Assembly (NCBI RefSeq): GCF_900115665.1
Contig: NZ_FOXH01000011.1
Span: forward strand, 146,671 to 210,670
Source: Pseudarcicella hirudinis
GTDB taxonomy: Bacteria > Bacteroidota > Bacteroidia > Cytophagales > Spirosomataceae
Direction of reading: 5' to 3'
Length of the DNA stretch: 64,000 nt
Shown here: positions 10,301 through 19,471 of the stretch, piece after piece
How the letters are laid out: the number at the start of each line of letters is the position of its first letter
Numbering within the stretch: the stretch's first letter is position 1
Translations under genes and position numbers: made by a program
The notes under the pieces: model-generated
Database searches by the model: none
What the model was told of the DNA's origin: nothing
What the model saw: the letters and a program-made list of their open reading frames with translations, nothing else

Positions 10301-11635
10301 TTACTTCAGCGTCGCAACTATTTTTTTAACAAACTCATTGCGGTTGAAATGATCTTCATTCGGCGTGCATCCAAGCCGAACGACCACTAATTCTTGAGAA
10401 GGTATCACCGTAACAGATTGTCCTTCAAAACCTAAAGCCATAAAAGCATCTTGCGGAAAGCTCTTATCTTTATGTTCGATCCAAAACTGAGCTGCATATT
10501 TGCCATCGGAATGAGCCGTTTCTGAAGCAGAATATTTCACCCAGCCTTCCGGCAAAATTCTTTCGCCATTCCAGACACCATCCTGCAAATATAACTGCCC
10601 GAATTTCGCCCAGTCTCTGGCTGTAGCAAACATAAATGAAGAACCAACGTAGGTTCCGGAAGCATCGGGTTCTAAAACGGCACTTTTCATCCCTAATTTT
10701 CTAAAAAGACGCAAATGCGGAAATGCCAGGTAATCTGTATGTTTAGGGAATTGTCTTCTGATTATTTCCTGCAGAATATTCGTAGTACCACTTGAATACG
10801 ACCAGATTTCAAAGGGTTTTGCTTTAGCTTTAGCCTGTAAAGCATAAGCCCCCGCTCCTTTTGTCCGGAAAAGCATAGTCGTTGCATCACTTGGTTTGGC
10901 ATAATTTTCTTCAAAATCCAATCCGCTGCTCATTCTCATTAAAGCATCGGTTGTAATATTTTTTCGGTCATCATTCTTCCATTCTTCAAGCGGAGCAGGT
11001 TTTTCCAGGTCAATTTTGCCATCTTTTACCAATAAACCAATCATGGCATTGGTAACGCTCTTAGTCATCGACCAACCTAAAAGGGGTGTTTCCGGCTTGA
11101 TGTTCGGAGCATATTTTTCTGCAATAAGTTTGCCCTTATGCAATACAATTACTGCACGTGTACGCAGAATTTCTTTGGGATTTTTTTCGCTGAAAATGTC
11201 ATTTATCACCTTATCCAATTCCATTTTATCAACTCCTTCGGCCTTCGGATCTTCAGAAATCAATTGCCCGGAGACGGTATCAGCAGGAAGTGTGTAAGAA
11301 GGTTGGCTTCTGAGTTCTTCTTCCGTTATTTCATTGACCAAAGTACAGCCAAGGCCTTTACGAAAGATAGCTTTTGATTCGCCCAAACCATAAATACTGG
11401 CAGAAACACTTTGTTTTTCCTTATCGACTTTTATATCAGCAAAAGGAACAGCATACAGTTCCTCAGCTTTGATACTCTCAAAATCTCTTCCTGAAACAAA
11501 CATACAGGAGCATACCGTTTTTGCATCATATGAAGAACCGATATGGGCGTATCTGACAGCATAATTTAATCCATAAGCTAATCCACCGACCGCTATCGCC
11601 AATACTACATAAAGAAATTTTCTTGTATTTGTCAT
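10301..11635 (-). CDS. Membrane-anchored serine hydrolase, class C beta-lactamase fold (S12-like)
   Basis: The 444-residue protein has one N-terminal membrane segment (about residues 8-27) and then a beta-lactamase/6-aminohexanoate-dimer-hydrolase-like domain. The nucleophile motif S-x-x-K is seen as SMTK at residues 189-192, and the second motif is Y280-S-S. A C-terminal region with GFEGQSVTVIPS resembles the third conserved block of this family. The catalytic domain should face the periplasm. Family members are esterases, D-peptidases or amide hydrolases; the substrate cannot be predicted, and a true beta-lactamase is unlikely. The gene is transcribed convergently with the VCBS array and stands alone. 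Confidence 0.85.
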   Translation of the reverse strand: MTNTRKFLYVVLAIAVGGLAYGLNYAVRYAHIGSSYDAKTVCSCMFVSGRDFESIKAEELYAVPFADIKVDKEKQSVSASIYGLGESKAIFRKGLGCTLVNEITEEELRSQPSYTLPADTVSGQLISEDPKAEGVDKMELDKVINDIFSEKNPKEILRTRAVIVLHKGKLIAEKYAPNIKPETPLLGWSMTKSVTNAMIGLLVKDGKIDLEKPAPLEEWKNDDRKNITTDALMRMSSGLDFEENYAKPSDATTMLFRTKGAGAYALQAKAKAKPFEIWSYSSGTTNILQEIIRRQFPKHTDYLAFPHLRLFRKLGMKSAVLEPDASGTYVGSSFMFATARDWAKFGQLYLQDGVWNGERILPEGWVKYSASETAHSDGKYAAQFWIEHKDKSFPQDAFMALGFEGQSVTVIPSQELVVVRLGCTPNEDHFNRNEFVKKIVATLK

Positions 11636-11752
11636 GATGAAAATTGAAAGTTTTAGTAAAAAAGCCTTTTGCCGGACTCATTTGTGGAGACACAAAAAAG
11701 AGTGACGGAGTGAATTTTTATAAACAGATTCCCAAATCCAAGATAAAAAAAA

Positions 11753-11773
11753 AGAGGTGTATTTAACACCTCT
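11753..11773 (-). terminator. Terminator of the Gfo/Idh/MocA gene
   Basis: The inverted repeat AGAGGTGT / ACACCTCT with a five-base loop is followed on the minus strand by a run of nine T. It lies 86 bases downstream of the oxidoreductase stop codon. Confidence 0.8.
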
Positions 11774-11858
11774 CTCTTAGAAATTTGTAAACTTTATCTT
11801 CGTTTTGCCATTCCATAGTCTTCGTCTGTAAAACGTAAAAGGGCAATGGAACGATTAC

Positions 11859-13004
11859 CTAAACTTCAACCCATGCCTGCTTCTTATTACTTTCAAGAAT
11901 TTTCTCACAGATTAATAATTCTCTGTAACCATCTGCAAAAGTCGGGAATGTTGGCTTTTCAGGTTGTTTTCCGGCAGCAACAGCTTCGTAAACTTCCTTA
12001 AACAATTGTTTTGAAGTATCAGGAAAACCTTCATTATGTCCGCCAGGGAAAGTCATTAACTGACGGGCTTCGGCATATGCCAGAGAAGGATCACGTAATA
12101 ATACTTCGTTAGATTTATCACGATTTCCGATCCACATTTCATTTGGTGTTTCAGAACACCAGTTGAATGTTTGTTTTGAGCCTGAAATTTCCAGAGTCAT
12201 TCGGTTTTTACGACCTGCCTGAACCTGTGAAACAGTGATTACGCCTCTGTTTCCATTGTCAAAACGCAATAAAACGTTCGCATGGTCTTCTGTAGTAATG
12301 TTTACATCTGCATAGTCTTCTGGCTGCAACATCTTACCAGAATAGGTTTCTACAGGTTTTAATGGTTTTTTACGGGTTTTATGAACCGTATTGAAATCAG
12401 CCATTACCGCAGTAGTTTTCAGTCCGGTAATATACTCCAGGATATCCATCAAATGTGATCCGATATCAGCGATAGCTCTTGAATCACCTGATTTATCAGG
12501 TTCCAAACGCCAGTTATAATCAGTGTCGTAGAACAACCAGTCCTGCAAATAAGAACCCATGATCGAATAGATCTCACCGAGGTCTCCTTTTTCACGCATA
12601 GTTTTCATCTGACGAGCCAAAGGATAATAGCGAAGGTTAAAATGCACCGCATTTACCAAACCGGTTTTAGCAGCCAATTCAACAAGTTCTTCTGCTTCGT
12701 GAAGATCTTTTGCCAAAGGTTTTTCACATACAACATGTTTTCCTGCTAATAAAGCCGCTTTTGATTGGCTGTAATGAAGAAAGTTAGGCGTACAAATGTG
12801 TACACTTTCAATGTCTTCCTGCTTTAATAAATCTTCAAATGTGTAATAGCGTTCGATACCCAACGCTTCCGCTTTTTGTTTTGCCAACTCAACGGTTACT
12901 TCACAAAGTGCCGCAACTTCAACATTTGGAAGTCTTCTCAGGGCTTCGATATGAGCCGGACCGATAAAACCGGTTCCCACTATGCCAACTTTGATTTTTT
13001 TCAT
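11859..13004 (-). CDS. Gfo/Idh/MocA family NAD(P)-dependent oxidoreductase
   Basis: The 381-residue protein opens with a Rossmann nucleotide-binding motif (VGIVGTGFIGPAH, residues 6-18). It has the conserved E94-K95-P96 of the dehydrogenase family and a D-x-G-x-H segment (DIGSHLMDIL) that normally supplies the catalytic histidine. The C-terminal alpha/beta domain has the usual length. These enzymes oxidise or reduce sugars, inositols or their derivatives in the cytoplasm; the exact substrate is not evident and no sugar operon adjoins. It is transcribed alone, with a terminator downstream. The 273 bases upstream hold the AT-rich promoter region and no gene. Confidence 0.92.
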   Translation of the reverse strand: MKKIKVGIVGTGFIGPAHIEALRRLPNVEVAALCEVTVELAKQKAEALGIERYYTFEDLLKQEDIESVHICTPNFLHYSQSKAALLAGKHVVCEKPLAKDLHEAEELVELAAKTGLVNAVHFNLRYYPLARQMKTMREKGDLGEIYSIMGSYLQDWLFYDTDYNWRLEPDKSGDSRAIADIGSHLMDILEYITGLKTTAVMADFNTVHKTRKKPLKPVETYSGKMLQPEDYADVNITTEDHANVLLRFDNGNRGVITVSQVQAGRKNRMTLEISGSKQTFNWCSETPNEMWIGNRDKSNEVLLRDPSLAYAEARQLMTFPGGHNEGFPDTSKQLFKEVYEAVAAGKQPEKPTFPTFADGYRELLICEKILESNKKQAWVEV

Positions 13005-13277
13005 TGTTTTTGGGTAAAATATTAGAGAATGGATGTTTGTTTTGATTTTGTTAATAATATCTCAGTAATCAGGATTTTCTGATTCTGAATGCTTTCAGAA
13101 AACATTCGGGATTAAAGATAAAACAACATTTTCTAAAAGTCTTAAGATTAAGAAATTTAACTATGCAAAAAACCTTTTCAACTACGAAAACTACTTAAAA
13201 TCTGATATTTTACAAAATATTATACATGACAAATATATAAATCTGCCATTACATTTTAATGCGTTTTTAGGGGGAAT

Positions 13278-14444
13278 TCAAAGGATAAAGCCTAATAATA
13301 AACCTCCGAGAAAAAGAAGAAAGGAAGGAATTCTGGTAAATTCGAGCAAGGCAAGTGTGATACAGGCAGTTATAATTCCCCACCAGTTGTGCGAGGCTAC
13401 CATAGGTTGCAGGAAGGTTATTGCTGCGGCGAGGGTTAATCCAGTAGTAGTAGCATTAATTCCATCAAGGGAAGCCCTGATTGGTCTGAATTGTTTCAGT
13501 TGTCCCCAGATTCTGTAAACAAAGAATATCAGAAAGGTTCCCGGTAAAAATATACCACATGCTCCGATAATACTGCCAAATAGCTGCCCGGTAATACCGT
13601 AATCTTTCAAAGCTAAAGTACCCAGGTAAGAGGTCAGGGCAAAAACAGGACCCGGTAATGCCTGAGACAAAGCCATTCCGGTAAGAAAGTCATCTTCACG
13701 GATCATGTGTTTAAATTCTACAAATTCCGTAAAAAGCATAGGAGCTAATACCTGTCCTCCTCCAAAAACCAGACTCCCGTTGCGGTAAAAATTCTCAAAA
13801 AGCCTGACAGGCATGTAATCAGTAAAATGCCCCAGCAAGGCCAGAAACACTAAAAAGCCCCAGAAAAGGTGAAAATTAGACCAGGGAATTACCATTTTAT
13901 GTTTGGTATGTGAAGGATAATCCTTGTAGTTAAAAGAAGTAACCGTTCCCCCGACAATCAGGGCAACCGGACAAACCCAGGGCGACTGTAACAAAAATGC
14001 GAAAGCTGATGCCAGAAGCATAAGCAAAATCTCTACATTATTTTTAATTACTTTCCGGCCGATTGTATAACCGGCATGCAAAATAAATGCGACCCCGATA
14101 GGCTGAATAAACCTGATGATTTCCCGGTTTTGAAGATATGTCATACCAAAAGCCGCAGCAGTCATAATCAGTACAGCCGGTGTAATCCAGACCATCAGCG
14201 TAAGATAGGCCAGATTGGCTCCCCCGATTTTATAACCCAATGCCGTGATAGTCTGTGTAGAAGTCGGGCCCGGAAGAATTGAGCACAGCGCCTGAAGTTC
14301 AAGTAATTCCTCTTCGGTAAGATAACCCCGTTTTTTCACAAACCGGTCTATAAACATAGCCAAATGTACCTGCGGGCCACCAAAAGTGGTAAACGCAAGA
14401 ATCAGGACATCTTTCAAAAAAAGCCGGCGTCTGATTTTCTTCAT
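13278..14444 (-). CDS. chrA: Chromate transporter, ChrA (CHR) family
   Basis: This 388-residue, strongly hydrophobic protein has two homologous CHR halves. The first carries FTTFGGPQVHLAMF and LPGPTSTQ, the second FGGGQVLAPM and LPGPVF. The FGG-x-Q and LPGP motifs in both halves mark bidomain (long-chain) ChrA proteins, inner-membrane transporters that export chromate and sometimes related oxyanions. About ten to twelve membrane segments are expected. No chrB-type regulator is adjacent. A hairpin at 14530-14569 lies between it and the upstream oxygenase gene, so it probably has its own promoter. The family is certain; the actual substrate in this organism is inferred. Confidence 0.9.
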   Translation of the reverse strand: MKKIRRRLFLKDVLILAFTTFGGPQVHLAMFIDRFVKKRGYLTEEELLELQALCSILPGPTSTQTITALGYKIGGANLAYLTLMVWITPAVLIMTAAAFGMTYLQNREIIRFIQPIGVAFILHAGYTIGRKVIKNNVEILLMLLASAFAFLLQSPWVCPVALIVGGTVTSFNYKDYPSHTKHKMVIPWSNFHLFWGFLVFLALLGHFTDYMPVRLFENFYRNGSLVFGGGQVLAPMLFTEFVEFKHMIREDDFLTGMALSQALPGPVFALTSYLGTLALKDYGITGQLFGSIIGACGIFLPGTFLIFFVYRIWGQLKQFRPIRASLDGINATTTGLTLAAAITFLQPMVASHNWWGIITACITLALLEFTRIPSFLLFLGGLLLGFIL

Positions 14445-14529
14445 CTGGGAGGGTAACTATTAAGCCTAAAAATTAAACTGCAAATTTGGGATTTTTTTCA
14501 GATAATTGCAGTACTAATTAGTAATATAT

Positions 14530-14569
14530 ACCTAAAGTATACGACATAAACTTATCGTACACTTCAGGT
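14530..14569 (-). terminator. Long hairpin between the oxygenase-like gene and chrA
   Basis: Two 15-base arms (14530-14544 and 14555-14569) pair completely in minus-strand RNA if two G-U pairs are allowed, but have two mismatches in plus-strand RNA, so the structure works on the minus strand. It follows the oxygenase stop codon by 37 bases. No good T-run follows, so it could be an mRNA-end stabiliser or an attenuator-like element before chrA. Confidence 0.5.
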
Positions 14570-14605
14570 ATCAGGAAAAAATTATCTTTAGATAATAAGA
14601 TTGTA

Positions 14606-15583
14606 TTATTTCTTCAGACCGAGTTCAATCAATCTTTCATTCAAAAACTCCCCGGCTGTCATATCGACATAAAGCTTAGGATATTTAACAGAAATGCAGG
14701 ATTCCAGACTGGTTAAGTTCATTTCTGAACGAGGGTGCATAAAGAACGGAATAGAAAAACGGGGTGTGCCCATTTTTTCACGGGGAGGATTTACAACCCG
14801 GTGTATCGTAGATTTTAATTTATGATTTGTCAGACGGTCCAGCATATCTCCCACATTCACAACCACCTGGTCCGGCAGAGCAGTAATCGGAATCCAGGCA
14901 CCATCTCTTCTCAGAACTTCCAAGCCTTCAGCAGAAGCACCCATTAGCAATGTAATCAGGTTAATATCTCCGTGAGCAGCAGCTCTGACCGCACCTTCAG
15001 GTACTTCATCAGGATTTGGGATCGGGAAATAATGAATAGCACGAAGAATTGAATTACCGTTTTTCACTTTGTCCTCAAAGTAGTTTTCATCCAGTTCAAG
15101 GTATAAAGCGATAGCTTTCAGCAGGTTTTTACCGGCTTGTTCGAGGGTTTCATAAGCCGTAACCGTATAGGTTTTAAAATCAGGTAATTCTTCCGGAAAA
15201 ACATTGGCAGGGTATTCTTCCCAAACCGGATCTCCGTCATTTTTCTCAGGCTGACCAACATGATAAAATTCTTTCAAATCAGCTACTTTGAAACCTTTGG
15301 CAGTTTCCTTTCCTTTTCCGATATATCCCCTCTGCCCTGAAATTCCTTCAATTTCATATTTCTTTTTTAAGTCATCAGGCGAAAAAAAGAATTGTTTCAC
15401 ATTAGCATACAGTTTTTCAGTAAGGTCAGAAGTCAAGCCATGATTTTTGATTGCAACGAAGCCTATGTTGTTGAAAGCGGCTCCTAAATCCTGCACAAAT
15501 TTAGCTTTACGTACCGGATCACCGGAAGTGAATTCTGCCAGATCCAGCGACGGAATTTCATCCAAGAGTGTTTCTGAATTCAT
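14606..15583 (-). CDS. Isopenicillin N synthase-like 2-oxoglutarate/Fe(II) dioxygenase
   Basis: The 325-residue protein has an N-terminal DIOX_N domain (residues 10-125, with IGFVAIKNHG) and a C-terminal double-stranded beta-helix. The iron triad is seen as H204-x-D206 (AAHGD) and H261 (STIHRVV). The R-x-S motif that binds the 2-oxoglutarate carboxylate is R275-x-S277 (PRFSIPFF). Such bacterial proteins hydroxylate or desaturate small molecules. Despite the family name, penicillin synthesis is not implied, since 2-oxoglutarate-binding residues are present. The gene stands alone between sod and chrA; the substrate is unknown. Confidence 0.9.
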   Translation of the reverse strand: MNSETLLDEIPSLDLAEFTSGDPVRKAKFVQDLGAAFNNIGFVAIKNHGLTSDLTEKLYANVKQFFFSPDDLKKKYEIEGISGQRGYIGKGKETAKGFKVADLKEFYHVGQPEKNDGDPVWEEYPANVFPEELPDFKTYTVTAYETLEQAGKNLLKAIALYLELDENYFEDKVKNGNSILRAIHYFPIPNPDEVPEGAVRAAAHGDINLITLLMGASAEGLEVLRRDGAWIPITALPDQVVVNVGDMLDRLTNHKLKSTIHRVVNPPREKMGTPRFSIPFFMHPRSEMNLTSLESCISVKYPKLYVDMTAGEFLNERLIELGLKK

Positions 15584-15634
15584 ATTGATGAATATTTGAT
15601 ATTTGTTGATAAGGTAATCTATTTAATCAAATCA

Positions 15635-15675
15635 AATGCCGGATTCTGAATCAATAGCTTCTGAAATCCGGCATT
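15635..15675 (-). terminator. Terminator of the superoxide dismutase gene
   Basis: A perfect 11-base inverted repeat (AATGCCGGATT / AATCCGGCATT, 19-base loop) lies 22 bases downstream of the sod stop codon. A T-rich stretch follows on the minus strand. Confidence 0.65.
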
Positions 15676-15697
15676 CTAATTTAAAATCTATCTTCAA

Positions 15698-16450
15698 TTA
15701 TTTCAAGGCTGCTTCATAATTTTTTGTTACAGCATCCCAGTTTACCAGATTCCAGAATGCTGTAATATAATCAGCACGTTTGTTCTGATATTTCAGATAA
15801 TAAGCATGTTCCCAAACGTCAATTCCAAGAATTGGTGTTCCTTTTTTCTCCGCTACATCCATCAGAGGATTATCCTGGTTTGGGGTCGAAGAAACTACCA
15901 GTTTTTTATCCTGAACAATTAACCATGCCCAGCCTGAACCAAAACGGCCGGTTGCTGCCTTGGTAAATTCTTCCTTGAATTTATCAAATGAACCAAATGT
16001 TTTGGTAATCTCCTCAGCAATTGCACCTTTCGGAGCTCCTCCGCCTTTCGGCGACATGATATTCCAGAAAAAAGTATGGTTCCAGTGTCCTCCTGCATTA
16101 TTTCTTACTGCCGCAGGTTGCTTTCCGGCTTCTTTCAGCAAATCCCATAATGATAACTTGTCAAGCGGCGTACCTGCCACTGCTTTGTTCAGATTATCCA
16201 CATAAGCCTTATGATGACGGCCAAAGTGAATTTCCATAGTCATCTTATCTATATTCGGTTCCAGTGCATCATATGCGTATGGCAATGCAGCCTGCGTAAA
16301 CGGAGCAGATTCTACCAAAACTTCTTCCATTGTTTTTGAAGAAAGAGAAGAGATATAGCTTGAAAATTCCGTTTTACGGGCAAATAAATTCAGACCTGAT
16401 AAGGTGAAAGCCGATGCCAATGTTGTTTTTAAAAAGTTCTTACGGTTCAT
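15698..16450 (-). CDS. sodA: Exported Fe/Mn-type superoxide dismutase
   Basis: The protein is 250 residues, about 45 longer than cytoplasmic SODs because of an N-terminal extension starting [12 protein letters not shown] with a hydrophobic run. This resembles a Tat-like or Sec signal, so the enzyme should work in the periplasm. The metal ligands are all present: H in the EIHFGRHH block, H in NHTFFW, and D and H in DVWEHAYY. The [10 protein letters not shown] and STPNQD segments resemble manganese-type enzymes, so Mn (or cambialistic) use is more likely than Fe. It dismutates superoxide to oxygen and peroxide. The gene has its own terminator and no obvious partners. The choice between sodA and sodB is an inference. 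Confidence 0.9.
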   Translation of the reverse strand: MNRKNFLKTTLASAFTLSGLNLFARKTEFSSYISSLSSKTMEEVLVESAPFTQAALPYAYDALEPNIDKMTMEIHFGRHHKAYVDNLNKAVAGTPLDKLSLWDLLKEAGKQPAAVRNNAGGHWNHTFFWNIMSPKGGGAPKGAIAEEITKTFGSFDKFKEEFTKAATGRFGSGWAWLIVQDKKLVVSSTPNQDNPLMDVAEKKGTPILGIDVWEHAYYLKYQNKRADYITAFWNLVNWDAVTKNYEAALK

Positions 16451-16687
16451 GAGTTTTATGATTTAATAAAAAGGAATGTATAATTATACTAAGCGTTTGT
16501 TCATCACAGGGGTTTCCATTAACAAGCTGTAACAGCTTTTAACTCAAACTACTATTCACCAATGGACTTTATATGCTTTTCTGACGGCAGGAGATTCTGA
16601 AATGCTGAATTAATATGTATTTGACTCATTTTTTACGGAAGGTTTAGCCGTTTCAAAAAAATTACCAGACAGCAATCCGGGTCCTGG

Positions 16688-17293
16688 TTATTCAAATACA
16701 ATACGGCTCACAATACTTCTTCCGAGTGTAATTTCATCTGCATATTCAAGATCTCCGCCAATTGGTATCCCACGGGCGATTGTGGTTATTTTTACATCAA
16801 ATGGTTTCAGTCGCTTCGTCAGATAAAAAGCTGTAGTATCTCCTTCCATCGTCGGACTTAACCCTAAAATAACCTCTTTTACTTCCGTATTTCCGGAAAT
16901 CCTTTGAACCAGCGATTCAATATTAAGGTCGTTTGGACCAACTCCCTCCAAAGGTGAAATAATCCCCCCTAAAACGTGATAAAGCCCTTTATATTGAGAA
17001 GTATTCTCAATTGCAAGAACATCTCTGGTATCTTCCACCACGCAAATCACACCTTGTTCTCTCCGGTTACCTGTACAGATGCCGCACAATTCATCATCTG
17101 AAATATTATGACATTGACGGCAATAACGGGTTTTAGAACGCATGGCCACCAAAGCTTCCGACAGTGATAAGGTTTGTTTTTCGTCTCTTTTTAATAAATG
17201 CAATGCCAATCGAAGAGCTGTTTTCTTACCGATTCCCGGCAATTTCGAGATTTCTTCAACGGCATTTTCTATGAGTTTTGAAGGAAAATTCAC
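16688..17293 (-). CDS. recR: Recombination mediator protein RecR
   Basis: The 201-residue length is usual for RecR. It has the N-terminal helix-hairpin-helix (KLPGIGKKTALRLALHLL, residues 18-35), a C4 zinc finger (C-x2-C ... C-x2-C around residues 57-72), a Toprim domain with VVEDTRDVLAIE, and the C-terminal GGDLEYADEITL block that precedes the ending R-S-I-V-S-R. RecR works with RecO and RecF to load RecA on gapped DNA in the cytoplasm. It follows clpS by 63 bases on the same strand and may share its transcript. Confidence 0.97.
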   Translation of the reverse strand: MNFPSKLIENAVEEISKLPGIGKKTALRLALHLLKRDEKQTLSLSEALVAMRSKTRYCRQCHNISDDELCGICTGNRREQGVICVVEDTRDVLAIENTSQYKGLYHVLGGIISPLEGVGPNDLNIESLVQRISGNTEVKEVILGLSPTMEGDTTAFYLTKRLKPFDVKITTIARGIPIGGDLEYADEITLGRSIVSRIVFE

Positions 17294-17356
17294 TGGCGTT
17301 CTATTTCAATTTCGGGTTTTCACTTTCCGGAAAGCCCCATTCTTTTTCAGTAATAC

Positions 17357-17638
17357 TTACATCACTTCCGCCGAAATTCCACGACGGCAGATATCGTTTC
17401 TCATGGGTGCAAGCTCATCAAAAGAGCCCTTTTTCACGGAGCACTTCCCTTTATAATGAATTAAAAGAGTACTTTGCTCAGCCTGCTCAGGCGTATGTCC
17501 GCAAACCTCCATTAAAGTTTCAATCACAAAGTCAAAAGTGTTTACTTCATCATTGTAAACGATAAGATCTCTTTGATCTATGTCAACAACTTCTTCCAGC
17601 AAGTCAACTTGTTCTTGAAAGTGTTCAAAAGTTTTCAT
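17357..17638 (-). CDS. clpS: ATP-dependent Clp protease adaptor ClpS
   Basis: The 93-residue protein shows the ClpS core: the YNDEVNTFDFVIETL block (the D/N-rich loop that contacts N-degrons), the Q-A-E-Q-x-T-x-L-I-H-x-x-G-K segment and a C-terminal beta strand. ClpS delivers N-end-rule substrates to ClpAP in the cytoplasm. Upstream on the minus strand at 17732-17725 lies TAAATTTG, a match to the Bacteroidota -7 box TAnnTTTG, which would give a leader of about 80 bases; such a match can occur by chance. The gene is divergent from the symporter and precedes recR. Confidence 0.95.
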   Translation of the reverse strand: MKTFEHFQEQVDLLEEVVDIDQRDLIVYNDEVNTFDFVIETLMEVCGHTPEQAEQSTLLIHYKGKCSVKKGSFDELAPMRNDICRRGISAEVM

Positions 17639-17844
17639 AATATTATTTTCCGAATATGTCTATTTTTTAGAATCAGGAAGTATTTTTCTGAAGTGTCTTA
17701 AATAATTATTGGTAGTAATGATAGCAAATTTAACAAAAAATATCAATTTTGGTGTTTATGTTCTTGGGTTAATCACTTACAGAACCTCTATTAATGAAAA
17801 TAAATAAAACTTTAAATGCTCACTTTCTATAATAACCCAACTTC

Positions 17845-19305
17845 ATGTCAACAAGTTTAGCCATTTCAATTTTAGTTGTCTATTTTTTACTATTAATCAT
17901 AGTAGCACATTTCACTTCTAAAGGAGCAGATACCAATACCTTCTTTACCGCTAATAAACAGTCTCCCTGGTGGTTGGTCGCTTTCGGTATGATCGGAACT
18001 TCCCTTTCAGGGGTTACTTTCATCTCTGTACCCGGCTCAGTAGGGAAAATCCATTTTTCCTATTTTCAGGTAGTTTTAGGCTATTCTCTGGGTTATCTTA
18101 CCATAGCACTGGTATTGATGCCCATGTATTACAGACTCAATCTGATTTCCATATATTCTTACCTTGAAAAACGATTCGGATTCTGGTCATATAAAACAGG
18201 TTCCGCATTTTTTGTATTGTCAAGAACCGTAGGTTCTGCGGTAAGATTATATGTGGCAGTGAATGTTTTGCAGCTGGCAATTTTCGATTCTCTGGGTGTT
18301 CCTTTCGAACTTACAGTCCTTATTACCATAGGCTTAATCTGGATTTATACTTTCAAAGGTGGCGTAAAAACAATTATCTGGACAGACACCTTACAGACTT
18401 TTTTCTTACTTACTGCATTGATTATCACTATCATCCTGATTTCCAACCAATTGCACCTCGGTGTGGGAGACATGATTACGCAGGTAAGCAACAGTTCGTA
18501 TTCCAAGCTTTTTGTCTGGGAATGGGCCGACAAACATCATTTCGTCAAAGATTTTCTTTCAGGAGCTTTTATTGCCATTGTAATGACCGGTCTGGATCAG
18601 GATTTAATGCAGAAAAACCTTACGTGTAAGTCGATCGGTGAGGCACAAAAAAACATGTTCTGGTTTTATATCGTGCTGGTTTTCGTAAACTTATTGTTCC
18701 TGAGTCTTGGGGCATTGCTATACATTTATGCCCAGCAAACCGGATTCCTTATTCCTGACAAAACGGATGATCTTTATCCAATGCTTGCGTTGGGCGGTCA
18801 TTTCGGCTCTTTAGCCGCTGTTACCTTCTTATTGGGAATCATCGCGGCAACTTATGCCAGCTCGGACTCAGCACTCACAGCATTGACAACTTCATTTTGT
18901 ATAGATTTCATGAATATTGAAAAATATGAGGAAGCAAAACGTGCGAAAATCAAACATTATGTTCACCTGGGTTTCTCGATCTTATTCTTTCTGGTAATTA
19001 TCGTATTCAAAGCCCTTAACAATCAGGAAGTTATTTCAGCCGTATTTAACCTGGCAGGTTACACATACGGCCCGCTGTTAGGACTCTTTTCCTTTGGTTT
19101 ATTCCTGAAAACTCCGGTAAACGACAAATTTGTACCCCTGGTTTGTATTCTTTCTCCCTTGTTTATCTACGTTTTAGATGTTAATTCTAAAGAATGGTTC
19201 AACGGATATCAGTTTGGTTTCGAAAAACTGATCCTGAACGGACTTTTCACATTCGCTGGATTAATGATTCTTTCTAAAAAACAGGACAAAAAAGAACTGG
19301 CATAA
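17845..19305 (+). CDS. Sodium:solute symporter (SSS family)
   Basis: A 486-residue integral membrane protein with about 13 hydrophobic segments. Near residues 42-61 it has WWLVAFGMIGTSLSGVTFIS and around 300-340 a GIIAATYASSDSALTALTTS segment. The latter is the conserved sodium-binding A-x-x-S-S-x-D-S block of the SSS family (relatives: SglT, PutP, NIS). It should carry a sugar, amino acid or other organic solute into the cell with Na+. The gene stands alone, divergent from clpS, followed by a hairpin at 19379-19408. The substrate cannot be assigned. Confidence 0.92.
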   Translation: MSTSLAISILVVYFLLLIIVAHFTSKGADTNTFFTANKQSPWWLVAFGMIGTSLSGVTFISVPGSVGKIHFSYFQVVLGYSLGYLTIALVLMPMYYRLNLISIYSYLEKRFGFWSYKTGSAFFVLSRTVGSAVRLYVAVNVLQLAIFDSLGVPFELTVLITIGLIWIYTFKGGVKTIIWTDTLQTFFLLTALIITIILISNQLHLGVGDMITQVSNSSYSKLFVWEWADKHHFVKDFLSGAFIAIVMTGLDQDLMQKNLTCKSIGEAQKNMFWFYIVLVFVNLLFLSLGALLYIYAQQTGFLIPDKTDDLYPMLALGGHFGSLAAVTFLLGIIAATYASSDSALTALTTSFCIDFMNIEKYEEAKRAKIKHYVHLGFSILFFLVIIVFKALNNQEVISAVFNLAGYTYGPLLGLFSFGLFLKTPVNDKFVPLVCILSPLFIYVLDVNSKEWFNGYQFGFEKLILNGLFTFAGLMILSKKQDKKELA

Positions 19306-19378
19306 CCAAGAATATCTCTGCTGTAAATCAGCATTTTACAGAAAAAATCTTTTCAAATAAAAGTTCTTATACTTTGAT

Positions 19379-19408
19379 AACTGCCTATTCAAAAAATAAT
19401 AGGCAGTT
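19379..19408 (+). terminator. Hairpin after the symporter gene
   Basis: A perfect 11-base inverted repeat (AACTGCCTATT / AATAGGCAGTT, eight-base loop) lies 73 bases after the symporter stop codon. The following bases are not T-rich, so termination strength is uncertain. Confidence 0.55.
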
Positions 19409-19471
19409 ATCAGAAATCAATTGATTTTGTGCACGATTTTTGATTTAATGTATATACAGATAAAATCATTT

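Noticed and set aside
13230..13237. TATATTTG on the minus strand as promoter of the Gfo/Idh gene
   Set aside because: It fits a -7 box but lacks an upstream box at the right distance and would leave a leader of more than 200 bases; such matches are frequent in AT-rich DNA.
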